Notes: generated from the sequence alone by a model not told the origin. A stretch of DNA of 64,000 nt from Natrialba swarupiae (GCF_008245225.1 NZ_VTAW01000006.1:62001-126000); one strand, 5' to 3'; positions 43,874 to 52,432 are shown, counted from the stretch's first letter. Numbers and translations are program-made.

Positions 43874-44848
43874 ATGACCGACGTCGACCCGACACCCAAC
43901 ACGACCGACGAACCGCCCGTCGACCCGCTTCCCGTCGCGAGCGTCGCGACCCTCTGTGAGGAACTCGCGGCGAACGTCGCCCGCGTCATCGTCGGCCACG
44001 ACGACGTCGTCGAACACGTCGTCACCGCCATCCTCGGACGCGGACACGTGCTACTCGAGGACGTCCCCGGCGTCGGCAAGACGATGCTCGCCCGATCGAT
44101 CGCGACGTCGATCGATTGCTCGTTTCGTCGCGTCCAGTTTACGCCCGACCTTCTCCCGTCGGACGTGACCGGCGTCAACGTCTTCGATCAGCGCAACCGG
44201 GAGTTCGAATTCCAGCACGGCCCCGTCTTCGGCAACATCGTTCTCGGCGACGAGATCAATCGCGCACCGCCGAAGACCCAGACGGCGTTACTCGAAGCCA
44301 TGGAGGAAAATCAGGTCACCGTCGACGGCGAGACCCGCGACCTCCCCGATCCGTTCACGGTGATCGCAACCCAAAACGCCGTCGAGCCCAACCGCACCTA
44401 CGACCTCCCGCTCGCGGAACTCGACCGATTTATGAAGAAACTCCGGCTGGGGTATCCCGACCCCGAGGAGGAACACGAGATCTTGGCGCGGACCGTCGGC
44501 CACCACCCGATCGAGTCCCTCGAGGCCGTCACAGACCGCGAGACGGTCGTCCGCGCCAGAGAGACGGTCACTGGGATTCGCGTCGAGGATCCGATTCGGG
44601 CATACGCGACCCGCCTCGCCGGATACACCCGGGAGAACGCGGAAGTCGGCGCGAGCCCCAGGGGAACGATCTCGCTCCTTCGAGCTGCCCAGGCGCGAGC
44701 CGTCGCCGACGGCCGCGAGTACGTCATCCCCGACGACGTCAAGGTGGAGGCGCCGGTCGCGTTGGGCCACCGGATCCGGACGGTCGACCGCGAGCGCGAC
44801 GGCCGTGCCGTCGTCGAAAACGCCCTCGAACGGGTCCCGATCGAGTGA
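43874..44848 (+). CDS. MoxR-family AAA+ ATPase
   Basis: 324 residues. Walker A EDVPGVGKTMLARS, Walker B ILGDEINRAPPKTQTALLEAMEE, sensor ATQNAVEPNRTYDLP and the C-terminal lid (GASPRGTISLLRAAQARA) are those of the MoxR branch. MoxR ATPases act as chaperones for metal or cofactor insertion or complex assembly. First gene of a tight three-gene operon with a DUF58 protein (8-base gap) and a transglutaminase-like membrane protein (GTGA overlap), a layout found widely in bacteria and archaea. Confidence 0.95.
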   Translation: MTDVDPTPNTTDEPPVDPLPVASVATLCEELAANVARVIVGHDDVVEHVVTAILGRGHVLLEDVPGVGKTMLARSIATSIDCSFRRVQFTPDLLPSDVTGVNVFDQRNREFEFQHGPVFGNIVLGDEINRAPPKTQTALLEAMEENQVTVDGETRDLPDPFTVIATQNAVEPNRTYDLPLAELDRFMKKLRLGYPDPEEEHEILARTVGHHPIESLEAVTDRETVVRARETVTGIRVEDPIRAYATRLAGYTRENAEVGASPRGTISLLRAAQARAVADGREYVIPDDVKVEAPVALGHRIRTVDRERDGRAVVENALERVPIE

Positions 44849-44855
44849 TCGAGCC

Positions 44856-45935
44856 ATGAGACTCACGATCCGCGGCTGGACCGCCGTCGCCGTCGTCGCG
44901 TTCGCGCTCGCGATGAGCTGGCAGTACGGTCCCCGGTCGCTGAACGCCGTCGTCGTTCCGGTTGCCATCGTGACCGTCGCGGCGCTGTTCACGACCGCCC
45001 GAATCGACCCGCCAACCGTCGAGGGAGCCGCCGTCGACGACGGCTTCGTCGGCGAGACGCGCACGGTCGAACGAACGATCGAGAGTCCACGGACCGCCTC
45101 GGGGACGATCCACGCGACCGTGGGCGACGGGCTCTCCGTCCAGGCACGGGCCCGACTCGAGACGACCCTCGAGGGAGACGCCGAGACCCGATTCACCTAC
45201 GAGCTCTCCCTCGAGGCCCGCGGTGAGCACGACGTCGGGGGACTCGAGATCACGGTTACCGACGTGCTCGGACTGGTCGAACGCCGCTTCGAGTACGAGT
45301 CGACCGACACCGTCGTCGTCTATCCGCGGGTGTACGGACTCGAGGGCCGCGACGCCGGTCGGTTGACTGCTACGGCCGTGGCCGCGAGCCGGACCGACCG
45401 CGGCGAGTTCGACGGCCTTCGGGAGTATCGGCGCGGCGACTCGCTTCGGGACGTCCACTGGAAGTCCGCCGCGAAACGGCCCGACGAGGAGCTGTTCGTG
45501 ATGGAGTACGCCGATCACGGCGACGACAGTTCGATCACGGTCGCCGCGTCGGCACCGTCGGGTCGCGAGGACGAGCTGGCGAGTGCCGCCGCGAGCGTCG
45601 TCGTCCACCTGCTCGAGGCGGGTCTCGACGTCGGCCTCGAGCTACCGAACGCGGCTCGACCCGCCGGATCTGGGTGGGGACACCGACGAACGCTGCTCGC
45701 CGCGCTGGCCGTTGCCGACGCTGGCGACCTCGAGGATCGGGTTCGGGCGGATGCCGACGTGGTGGTCGACGCCGCCGGCGTGGAGCCGACCGTCGTCGTC
45801 GATGGTACGGAGATACCCTTCGACCGACTGCGGGGCGAGGGGAACTCCGGCGGCCCCGTCGACGCGTCCGGGCGAGGTGGCGGTGACGAACGCTCCGAAC
45901 GCCGCGACGATGGTTCGCGGGGGGTGGCCGCGTGA
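44856..45935 (+). CDS. DUF58-domain protein
   Basis: 359 residues from ATG 44856. Two membrane helices at the N-terminus (TAVAVVAFALAMSWQYGP, LNAVVVPVAIVTVAALF) and a beta-sandwich are followed by the DUF58 signature YRRGDSLRDVHWKSAAKR near residue 205, then a vWA-like domain. It is the usual partner of MoxR and probably receives its action. The stop overlaps the GTG of the next gene. Biochemical role unknown. Confidence 0.92.
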   Translation: MRLTIRGWTAVAVVAFALAMSWQYGPRSLNAVVVPVAIVTVAALFTTARIDPPTVEGAAVDDGFVGETRTVERTIESPRTASGTIHATVGDGLSVQARARLETTLEGDAETRFTYELSLEARGEHDVGGLEITVTDVLGLVERRFEYESTDTVVVYPRVYGLEGRDAGRLTATAVAASRTDRGEFDGLREYRRGDSLRDVHWKSAAKRPDEELFVMEYADHGDDSSITVAASAPSGREDELASAAASVVVHLLEAGLDVGLELPNAARPAGSGWGHRRTLLAALAVADAGDLEDRVRADADVVVDAAGVEPTVVVDGTEIPFDRLRGEGNSGGPVDASGRGGGDERSERRDDGSRGVAA

Positions 45936-48253
45936 GCACCGATCACGGCTCCGGATCGGGGAATCGGACGATGCGTCTGGACGTCGACGGAACGATCGGA
46001 CCCACCGTGTTCCGCCTCCTCGCGGTCGGGTGTGTCCTGATTCTGACGGCGTCGTACGTGAGCGTGTTGCTCGACGTGACACGCGTCGTCGGCGGGACGC
46101 GCACGCTGTTTGCACTCGTCGGATCGATGCTGGTCGCGGCGACGATCCTGGCGAGAGTGATCCGTCCGCGAACCGCGACGGTCGCAGCGCTCGTCGCCGG
46201 TGTCGTCGGCTTCGCGTACTACCTCGAGACCAGCGGGCTGGGGGTCGGCGTGGTCGCTTCGGGGACCGGCGCGCTCCTCGAGGACGTGTTGACGCTCGTG
46301 ACCGGGATGCCGTTGCTCCGGATGATCGAGGCAGGCGTCTGGACGCTCGCGTTCGCGCCCGCTCCCATCTTCCTCTCGTGGTATCTCGCCGTCCGAGGCC
46401 GGTACGCCTCGAGTGTCGTTCCCGGCGGCGCGGCGTTGCTGTTTCTCGTCCTGACCGGCGACGCGGGGACGGCGGTCACGCTCATCGGCACGCTCGGCGC
46501 GATCGGTGCGATCGGGTTCGGCGAACTCGAGCGCCGCGGCGGATCGATCGCACAGGCGGATCTGATCGCCGTCCTCTTCGCGCTCATCGTCGCGCTCTCG
46601 CTGTCGGTGACGTTCGTCCCCGCCGGACCGGCGACCCCGACGACTGCGGGCGGGGCGAGCGACGGCACGCTCGAGGGGACGATCGACTCGGCCTCCGAGC
46701 GATCGGGAATCTCGGGCCAGGTCGATCTCTCCCCCGAGGTGCGGTTTACGGTCGAGTCGGATCGGCCCTCCTACTGGCGGACGGGCATCTACGACCGGTT
46801 TACCGGAGACGAGTGGGTTCGAACCGGAACGGAGCGTCCGCTCGAGGACGGCGACGAGCTCGCCGGCCCGCCGGGGCCGACCCACCAGCACCGCCAGGTC
46901 GTCACGGCGGAGACGGAACTCGGCGTCATGCCTGCCGCCCCCGAGCCGGTGTCGGTCGAGGGAGACGTCGCCGAGCACACGGAGGTGTCGAGACACGGCC
47001 ACGTCCACCCGACGACGACGCTGATCGAAGGCGACACGTACGCCGTCGAGAGTGCGGTCGTCACCCCGCAGCCGGACGAACTCCGGGAGGCGGGAACCGA
47101 CTACCCCGACGAGATCCGCGACCACTACCTCCAGCGCCCGGAGGAGACCTCAAGCGAGTTCGAGGACCGAACCGCCGAAATAACGGCCGACGCGGAGACG
47201 CCCTACGAGAAAGCGGTCGCGATCGAACGCCACCTGCGGAGCTCCAAGGAGTACTCACTCGACGTCGAACGACCGCAGGGTAACGTCGCCGAGGAGTTCC
47301 TCCTCGAGATGGACGAAGGCTACTGCGTCTACTTCGCGACGGCGATGACCCAGATGTTACGGGCGGAGGACGTCCCCACGCGGTACGTGACCGGCTACAC
47401 GAGCGGTGAACAGGTCGACGACGACGAGTACGTCGTCCGCGGTCTGGACGCCCACGCCTGGGTCGAAGTCTACTTCCCGGAGACGGGGTGGGTCGCGTTC
47501 GAACCGACACCGAGCAGCGAACGGGATTCGGTTCACGAGGAACACCTCGAGGAGGCACAGGACGAAGACGACCTCACCGACGAGACGGACGACGAACCCG
47601 ACGAGGAATCAGATGCCGACGAGGCGGACGACGAACCCGACGACGCGACCGACGAGGAAGGGGACGATGCGGCGGACGACTCGGTCCCCGACGTGGACGA
47701 CGAACCGCCAACGACCGACTCCGAAGCGGACCCGAGAGACGACCCATCGCCGCCGGGTGGCCCACAGGGTCCGATCGACACGTCGACCGACGACGGCGAC
47801 GACGACCGAGAGCTATCGCCGCCGGTTGTGATCACGCGCGAACTCTTGACGATCACGGCCGTCCTGTTCGTCGGTCTGGTCGCCGGCGTCCATCGGGCCG
47901 GGGCAATCGCGAGCGCCCGCCGCACGGTCGGGCTGTTCTGGCACGGACGCCGCCGTGACCCCACGAGCGACGCCGAGCGAGCATATCGCCGACTCGAGGC
48001 GCTTCTCGCCCGCGAGTACCGCCCGCGTCGTGACGACGAGTCCGCGCGTGAGTATCTCTCGGCGCTCGAGACCCGGCCCGGTGACGGCGTTGCAAGCGAC
48101 TCGGAGGTCCGGACGGTCCTCGAGCGTTACGAACGCGCGGCCTATGGCGGCGGCGTCGACCGCGAGGACGCCGACGAGGCGATCGAGATCGTCGATCGAC
48201 TGACCCGCGAGCGTCTCCCGGTGGTCGGTCGGTCGGCCGCGACCGGTCGCTGA
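45932..48253 (+). CDS. Multi-pass membrane protein with transglutaminase-like domain
   Basis: 773 residues from GTG 45932. Residues ~25-240 have about seven membrane helices (DUF3488-like). The extracytoplasmic transglutaminase core follows: catalytic Cys in EGYCVYFATAMTQMLRAEDV, His in LDAHAWVEVYFP and the Asp-like position in TGWVAFEPTPSS (about residues 460-530). Next is a very acidic linker of ~80 residues rich in Asp, Glu and Pro, one more membrane helix (LLTITAVLFVGLVAGV) and a cytoplasmic DUF4129-like tail. Likely a cell-surface cysteine protease or crosslinker controlled by the MoxR/DUF58 pair. Confidence 0.92.
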   Translation: MSTDHGSGSGNRTMRLDVDGTIGPTVFRLLAVGCVLILTASYVSVLLDVTRVVGGTRTLFALVGSMLVAATILARVIRPRTATVAALVAGVVGFAYYLETSGLGVGVVASGTGALLEDVLTLVTGMPLLRMIEAGVWTLAFAPAPIFLSWYLAVRGRYASSVVPGGAALLFLVLTGDAGTAVTLIGTLGAIGAIGFGELERRGGSIAQADLIAVLFALIVALSLSVTFVPAGPATPTTAGGASDGTLEGTIDSASERSGISGQVDLSPEVRFTVESDRPSYWRTGIYDRFTGDEWVRTGTERPLEDGDELAGPPGPTHQHRQVVTAETELGVMPAAPEPVSVEGDVAEHTEVSRHGHVHPTTTLIEGDTYAVESAVVTPQPDELREAGTDYPDEIRDHYLQRPEETSSEFEDRTAEITADAETPYEKAVAIERHLRSSKEYSLDVERPQGNVAEEFLLEMDEGYCVYFATAMTQMLRAEDVPTRYVTGYTSGEQVDDDEYVVRGLDAHAWVEVYFPETGWVAFEPTPSSERDSVHEEHLEEAQDEDDLTDETDDEPDEESDADEADDEPDDATDEEGDDAADDSVPDVDDEPPTTDSEADPRDDPSPPGGPQGPIDTSTDDGDDDRELSPPVVITRELLTITAVLFVGLVAGVHRAGAIASARRTVGLFWHGRRRDPTSDAERAYRRLEALLAREYRPRRDDESAREYLSALETRPGDGVASDSEVRTVLERYERAAYGGGVDREDADEAIEIVDRLTRERLPVVGRSAATGR

Positions 48254-48357
48254 CGGCGTCGATTTCCGCGTGTTTGGTCCCACGGACTGCCGACGACCGC
48301 GAGCACGTCAACGTTCGTTCAAAAAGAACCGCACGACGGCGCGTAGGTCCCGATAGT

Positions 48358-48366
48358 GTTTAATAT
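48358..48366 (+). promoter_or_regulatory. TATA box of the eIF1-like gene
   Basis: GTTTAATAT lies 25-33 bases before the ATG at 48391, the spacing for a leaderless transcript. Confidence 0.6.
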
Positions 48367-48390
48367 GGTCATTTCGTACGGACGAACGTA

Positions 48391-48684
48391 ATGTCGGAAG
48401 TCTGCTCGACGTGCGGGCTGCCCGAGGAACTCTGCGTCTGCGAAGACGTGGCCAAGGGTCAACAGCAACTCACCATCCGCATTGACGAGCGCAGATACGG
48501 AAAAGAGGTAACGATTATCGAAGGATTCGATCCGAAGGACGTCGATCTCGACAGTCTCTCGTCGGATCTCAAGTCCAAGTTCGCCTGTGGTGGGACGGTC
48601 GAGGACAGCCACATCGAACTTCAGGGCAATCACACCGGCCGCATCGAAGATTTCCTTCGGGATCGCGGCTTCAACGTCGCATGA
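48391..48684 (+). CDS. Translation initiation factor eIF1 / SUI1 family
   Basis: 97 residues. [15 protein letters not shown] is the short N-terminal zinc knuckle of archaeal SUI1 proteins; [20 protein letters not shown]-like strands and [20 protein letters not shown] form the SUI1 core that binds the small ribosomal subunit and checks start-codon choice. Monocistronic. Housekeeping gene of expected size. Confidence 0.95.
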   Translation: MSEVCSTCGLPEELCVCEDVAKGQQQLTIRIDERRYGKEVTIIEGFDPKDVDLDSLSSDLKSKFACGGTVEDSHIELQGNHTGRIEDFLRDRGFNVA

Positions 48685-48779
48685 GCCCGCGATGATCTGA
48701 AACGACTTCCGAACCCGACTTCGCGAACCGACACCACCACCGTTTCTTCGACGACCCGATCGACCAGCGCCGGCACCGA

Positions 48780-49145
48780 TCAGAACGGAGAGTCCGAACG
48801 CGCGGCCTCGTCTACCGGCGATTCCTCGCGAACCAGCCCGTATTGCATTCCGTACTCCTCGAGTCCGCCGGCCATGCTCTCGACACGCGCGTCGGCGCTT
48901 CCCTCGTAGGAGCCGATGAGTTTCGCCGCCTGAACGCTCGCCTTCCCGTGCGGGCAGACGGTGACGATCCGATCCGCGTCCTCGAACTCGTCGATCCGAG
49001 CCGTGAGTTCGTTGAACGGGACGTTTTCGCTTTCGGGGATGTGACTGCGCTCGAAGCTTCGTTCGTCCCGGATGTCGACGATCCGTACGTCCGTGTCGCC
49101 CTCGAGAAGTTCCTTGACCTCCGCCGTCGAGATTTCGCCGTCCAT
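48780..49145 (-). CDS. Rhodanese-like domain protein
   Basis: 121 residues from ATG 49145; a CTTATTC box at 49169-49175 on this strand supports this start against 49181. DVRIVDIRDERSFERSHIP is the rhodanese substrate-side motif, and VTVCPHGKASVQAAK the active-site loop with its cysteine. A single-domain sulfurtransferase of this kind transfers sulfane sulfur to thiols or serves as a sulfur carrier partner. The loop (CPHGKAS) is 6-7 residues, as for sulfur, not phosphate, substrates. Confidence 0.9.
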   Translation of the reverse strand: MDGEISTAEVKELLEGDTDVRIVDIRDERSFERSHIPESENVPFNELTARIDEFEDADRIVTVCPHGKASVQAAKLIGSYEGSADARVESMAGGLEEYGMQYGLVREESPVDEAARSDSPF

Positions 49146-49487
49146 TATCGGCGCTTTCGGACTCGGACGGAATAAGGACACGGGTCGGACTCGAGCTGGA
49201 GAGGGTGGGACCTCGAGGTGTAAGGAGGTGGGCTCGAGCGGAACTGCTGGTTGGACCGTCCGCGATCGAGTCGACGGCGTACTGAAAACGAATCGAGGGA
49301 GTTGATCGTCTGGCAGTACCGATCAGCGTACCCTTACCAGTTGTTGCAAATACAATTTCTTTATTCAACAACCGGCGTACATATTTCGCGAAAGTATATC
49401 AAAAAAGAAGGTTGGCCGGCCATTGGTGTGGTCGGCGACCGGGGAATGAGCGACAATTCATTCAGTACCACCCACGTACCACGTTGC
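49146..49487. other. Spacer of 342 bases before the toxin-antitoxin pair
   Basis: The right half (49340-49415) is AT-rich, with AGTATATCAAAAAAG at about 49394-49408, a likely promoter of the antitoxin gene. An ATG at 49446 is in frame with the antitoxin and could be an alternative start. No other gene is seen. Confidence 0.5.
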
Positions 49488-49763
49488 ATGAGTACGAACG
49501 CGGGAGACAACGGCGACGGGGACATGGTGAAGTTGAACGTGAAGGTCCCGAAGCGGCTTCTCGAAGAGGTCGACGAATTAGCCGAGGAACTGGAGTACAC
49601 CAACCGCTCGGAGTTCGTCCGTGAAGTGCTTCGCGACACCACGGAGCCGATTCTGACGCCCGGCGCACAGGAGGGCGTCTCGGAGGGCTACTCGGACGTG
49701 CCAGCGGGACGTACGATGTCCACGGACGAGGCCCGCGAACGCCTCGGCATCGATCAGGACTGA
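49488..49763 (+). CDS. Ribbon-helix-helix antitoxin (CopG family)
   Basis: 91 residues from ATG 49488; in-frame starts at 49446 and at the MVKLN methionine are possible. MVKLNVKVPKRLLEEVDELA is the ribbon strand and first helix and NRSEFVREVLRD the second helix of an RHH DNA-binding domain. The remaining ~45 residues (TPGAQEGVSEGYSDVPAGRT) are likely the toxin-wrapping part. The toxin gene starts 10 bases later. It should repress the pair's own promoter and neutralise the toxin. Confidence 0.85.
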   Translation: MSTNAGDNGDGDMVKLNVKVPKRLLEEVDELAEELEYTNRSEFVREVLRDTTEPILTPGAQEGVSEGYSDVPAGRTMSTDEARERLGIDQD

Positions 49764-49773
49764 GGGCCGAACA

Positions 49774-50070
49774 GTGGCTCACGAGGTCGTTCTGACGGAG
49801 ACGTTGGTCAAAACGTTGGAACAGTTCGAGACGGAGGACGCCGAGCGGATCATCACCAAGCTGGAGGAGATCGGCGACTTCCCGGACCATTTCCTCGACC
49901 GGTTGAAGAACCATCCCGGCTACAAGCGTCGAGTCGGTGACTTCCGCGTGCTGATCGATTGGGACAAGGACAACGAAGTGATCTACGCCATCGACGCCTT
50001 CGAGCGGAAGAAGGAGTACCGCGAACTCGGTAAGTGTCGGGAGGTATGGGGGTCGTGGCGAGATGAGTAG
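49774..50070 (+). CDS. RelE/ParE-family toxin
   Basis: 98 residues from a GTG start. VVLTETLVKTLEQFETEDAERI is the N-terminal helical hairpin, and LKNHPGYKRRVGDFRVLIDWDKDN with IYAIDAFERKKEYREL the beta-sheet core typical of RelE-like ribonucleases. Basic residues on KRR and R-K-K are in the places used for mRNA cleavage on the ribosome. Paired with the RHH antitoxin, an unusual but known partner exchange. Confidence 0.87.
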   Translation: MAHEVVLTETLVKTLEQFETEDAERIITKLEEIGDFPDHFLDRLKNHPGYKRRVGDFRVLIDWDKDNEVIYAIDAFERKKEYRELGKCREVWGSWRDE

Positions 50071-50159
50071 CAGGTGACAAACTGTGGCGAAGGTGAAAGA
50101 CGAGCCGACCGAATCTCGGTCGGTGTTGCTGAATAAAATCGGCGTGTTTTCAACTACTG

Positions 50160-50378
50160 TTACTCGTTCTCCCCGATCACCGCCGCCTCGAGCGACCCGG
50201 ATTCGATCACAACCGTATACCCCTCGTACTCGAAGCGGACGGTGACGTCGGCGGGAGACTCGAGTAGCGAGACGAGTGCCTCCGTATCCCCCGTCTCGTA
50301 CAGCGGTGGGAGCGCCGTCCGCTCACAGCCCTCACGGGCCGCGATTCGAGCGAGTGCCGTAGCGAGTGCTGGGTGCAT
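50160..50378 (-). CDS. HalOD1 output-domain protein
   Basis: 72 residues from ATG 50378. The sequence ALPPLYETGDTEALVSLLE and VTVRFEYEGYTVVIES matches the HalOD1 domain, a ~70-residue unit common in haloarchaeal signalling proteins and in stand-alone form. The first 47 bases overlap the 3' end of the zinc-ribbon gene at 50332-50511 in another frame. Function unknown; an output or adaptor role is assumed for the family. Confidence 0.75.
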   Translation of the reverse strand: MHPALATALARIAAREGCERTALPPLYETGDTEALVSLLESPADVTVRFEYEGYTVVIESGSLEAAVIGENE

Positions 50379-50511
50379 CGTGATCGGGGACGAATTCGAT
50401 GATCGTCGTCTCGAACGCCGATTCGCAGTCGGGACAGGCGACGCTGCCGTCAGTGGTCTCCGTTCGAACGTCGGTACCACAGTCGCAGTGGATGGTGAGT
50501 TTCGTGACCAT
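50332..50511 (-). CDS. 59-residue zinc-ribbon protein overlapping the HalOD1 gene
   Basis: ATG at 50511, stop at 50332. Product starts MVTKLTIHCDCGTDVRTETT and contains CPDC about 17 residues later, giving two metal-binding pairs (HCDC and CPDC); then ESAFETTIIEFVPDHD and a polar tail. It is too short for most ORF filters. It overlaps the HalOD1 gene by 47 bases, so the two are probably translated in series. Small zinc ribbons next to HalOD1 genes are a repeated theme in haloarchaea as I remember it. Role unknown. Confidence 0.65.
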   Translation of the reverse strand: MVTKLTIHCDCGTDVRTETTDGSVACPDCESAFETTIIEFVPDHDAPSTRYGTRSNRGP

Positions 50512-50625
50512 GTGTCTTCGTATGGCCCGACGTAGCGGCGAGCATCCCAGCTAGCAAACCAGAACGCGTGAAACTGATCCGACCGAACGGACGCGGGGCT
50601 CTGGTTCGGCGAAACGTCGGCACAT

Positions 50626-50785
50626 CTTTATTTCACCGACGTGAAGCATGGTTTGCTCCCGCGACGCGGGGGCGTGTGTGAGCCGGAGTGCTTTGCTTGG
50701 TCGCTGGACTCCGGCTCAGCGCACTTTCGTGCGCATCCGTTCGATACGCAACCAAGCGTAAAGAACGTTAGGATGCTAACCAGTT
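50626..50785 (+). ncRNA. Candidate transcribed hairpin array
   Basis: A TATA-like CTTTATTT at 50626-50633 is followed by consecutive hairpins: CCCGC-GAC-GCGGG (50658-50670), an 11-base perfect stem TGAGCCGGAGT/ACTCCGGCTCA (50679-50689 with 50708-50718), GCGCAC-TTTC-GTGCGC (50719-50734), TACGC/GCGTA around 50745-50760 and GTTAG-GATG-CTAAC near 50768-50781. No coding frame is convincing. The order promoter-then-hairpins suggests a small structured RNA. I do not recognise it as RNase P, SRP or a known riboswitch. Confidence 0.5.
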
Positions 50786-50828
50786 GAGGGGCTCAGATTC
50801 GTTCTGCGGTCGGCAATGGCGAAAGAGA

Positions 50829-51010
50829 ACACTACGAAAGCCCCTGTCCGCGTCCAGTCGAAGGACTCGCTGTGCGCGTTCCCTTCGGTCACGTGCTTGC
50901 TTCGTCCGTCTTCCCGGACGCGGACAGCCCCTTTCATTCCCACCCCGCGGTGGTCTGACCGGCCAGCCGAAACGGGTGGGAATGAAATGGATCGGGGGCT
51001 TTCGTGGTGT
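50829..51010. repeat. 182-base element with three-way-junction palindromes
   Basis: A 16-base closing stem (50829-50844 with 50995-51010, one G-U pair) encloses two arms: TGTCCGCGTCC/GGACGCGGACA (50845-50855 with 50916-50926) and TTTCATTCCCACCC/GGGTGGGAATGAAA (50932-50945 with 50974-50987). Inside the first arm AGTC-GAAG-GACT makes a further small hairpin. The arms sit almost directly against each other. This may be a structured RNA, or a cruciform DNA element such as a miniature transposon. Confidence 0.7.
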
Positions 51011-51070
51011 GTAAAATCCCCGAGACGTCCGCGACGTGTAATCCGAACACACCGCTGTCTGCCCGACTGC

Positions 51071-51667
51071 TCAGAACCCGTCCAGCCGCGTCTGCCCGCT
51101 CCCGTCGTCGCCGACGTCGGCCAGGTCCGCGGCTCGCTCGAGCGCGTCGGCGAACGTCTCCTCCTGGCTCCGATCGTACAGCGTCGCCGCCGGATGGACG
51201 CAGATCAACAGCCGCCGGGGGGTTCCTTCGATGCGGACGTCCTCGAGCGTGCCCGCCTCTTTCGTGACCGCGACCGATCGCTCGAGGAGGTGTTCGCTCG
51301 GAACCTTGCCGAGGGTGACGATGACCTCCGGGTCGAGACGGTCGAGTTCGGCCTCGAGGTAGCCCCGACAGTTCGCGAGTTCGTCTTTGGTCGGGTCGCG
51401 ATTCTCCGGCGGGCGACACCGAACGCAGTTGGTGATTCGAACGCGGTCGCGCTCGAGGCCGACGATCCGGAGTTGGTCGTCGAGGACGGTACCGCTTCGG
51501 CCGACGAACGGCTCGCCCTCGGCGTCCTCGTTCGCACCTGGCCCTTCGCCGACGAACACCACGTCGGCGTCCTCGGGGCCGGTTCCGTTGACGATCTGGC
51601 TCCGCGAGTCGACCAGGGCCGGACAGCGGGTGCACTCGGTGACACGGAGGTCTTCCATCGATCCCAT
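51071..51667 (-). CDS. Uracil-DNA glycosylase, family 4
   Basis: 198 residues. Four cysteines for the 4Fe-4S cluster are seen in TECTRCPAL and RITNCVRCRPPENRD; the catalytic and uracil-binding motifs are VGEGPGANEDAEGEPFVGRSG and the C-terminal HPAATLYD. It removes uracil from DNA, mainly after cytosine deamination. It stands after the structured intergenic region with no operon partner. Length is normal for the family. Confidence 0.95.
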   Translation of the reverse strand: MGSMEDLRVTECTRCPALVDSRSQIVNGTGPEDADVVFVGEGPGANEDAEGEPFVGRSGTVLDDQLRIVGLERDRVRITNCVRCRPPENRDPTKDELANCRGYLEAELDRLDPEVIVTLGKVPSEHLLERSVAVTKEAGTLEDVRIEGTPRRLLICVHPAATLYDRSQEETFADALERAADLADVGDDGSGQTRLDGF

Positions 51668-51827
51668 ACCGGTGGGTCAGGTGGGCGACTACTACGTCTT
51701 TCGGGTCGAGATCACGGAGCCAATCGTGGGGAGACCGCGCCCGCGGTCGTCGAGCAACGACGGGGGGGTAGATCGCATCGGCGTAATCCGAAACTATGGG
51801 CGTTCAGCCTGCACCTGCCAGGAGTAG

Positions 51828-52274
51828 TCAGTGCTTGAGGCGGGCCACGTTCTCGCGAATCTGGCTGAAAAAACCATCACCGGACTCGGTCTCGAGTGCG
51901 GCGTGAAGCCGCGAGTTCTCGGGTTCGTCGCGGATGACGATGCGGAGATACGGCTCGAGTTGCTCGTAGTTGTCCGCGAGCACGACCGTGTGGTTGTTCT
52001 CGTCGTGGTCGACGACGCCGGCATCTGCCAGTTTCGGAACGTGGCACTGGACTGACGAGACGTACACACTCTTGTACTCGTTTTTTGCGACCTCCTCGGG
52101 CGGAACGTCGTGTTCCCAGCCGGCGATTCGCTCGGCGAGTTTCGATAGTTCGATCGGTCCATCCTGTCCGCGAAGCGCGTAAAGCAGGTACCGTCGACGC
52201 CGATTCGCCAGCAACTCGAGGATAGTATCCGCCGAGAGCTCACGGCCGTCCTGACTCGTGGTAAGGGCACCCAT
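51828..52274 (-). CDS. Haloarchaeal winged-helix regulator (DUF7344-like)
   Basis: 148 residues. SADTILELLANRRRRYLLYALRG begins a winged helix; PIELSKLAERIAGWEHDVPPE and YVSSVQCHVPKLADAGVVDHDEN complete it, a pattern very common in haloarchaeal one-domain transcription regulators. A C-terminal ~50-residue part has no clear ligand motif. The target is unknown. A spacer of 364 bases with repeat elements lies upstream. Confidence 0.85.
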   Translation of the reverse strand: MGALTTSQDGRELSADTILELLANRRRRYLLYALRGQDGPIELSKLAERIAGWEHDVPPEEVAKNEYKSVYVSSVQCHVPKLADAGVVDHDENNHTVVLADNYEQLEPYLRIVIRDEPENSRLHAALETESGDGFFSQIRENVARLKH

Positions 52275-52432
52275 AACAGAGTATTACCCGCCGACGCGGA
52301 AAAGGGTGTCTTGAATATCCGAATATCCAACAGGCGGCGGTTACACCACCTGTACCGGGCGTGTAGTCCGAGCGTTACTAATCAGATATTGGGTTTTCGA
52401 ACGTCCGACATTCGTATTCGTACGAACTGCTA

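Noticed and set aside
45515-47125. Minus-strand frame of 536 codons
   Set aside because: Covers the DUF58 and transglutaminase genes in antisense; composition is Arg/Asp/His-rich as expected from reverse reading.
50512-51070. RNase P RNA or SRP RNA as the cause of the hairpins
   Set aside because: The conserved core sequences of archaeal RNase P RNA (such as GAGGAAAGTC) and of 7S RNA are not present.
50512-51070. TnpB/IS200-605-type element end
   Set aside because: Hairpin ends of this kind are known for such elements, but no tnpA or tnpB frame or remnant lies nearby, so I did not assign it.
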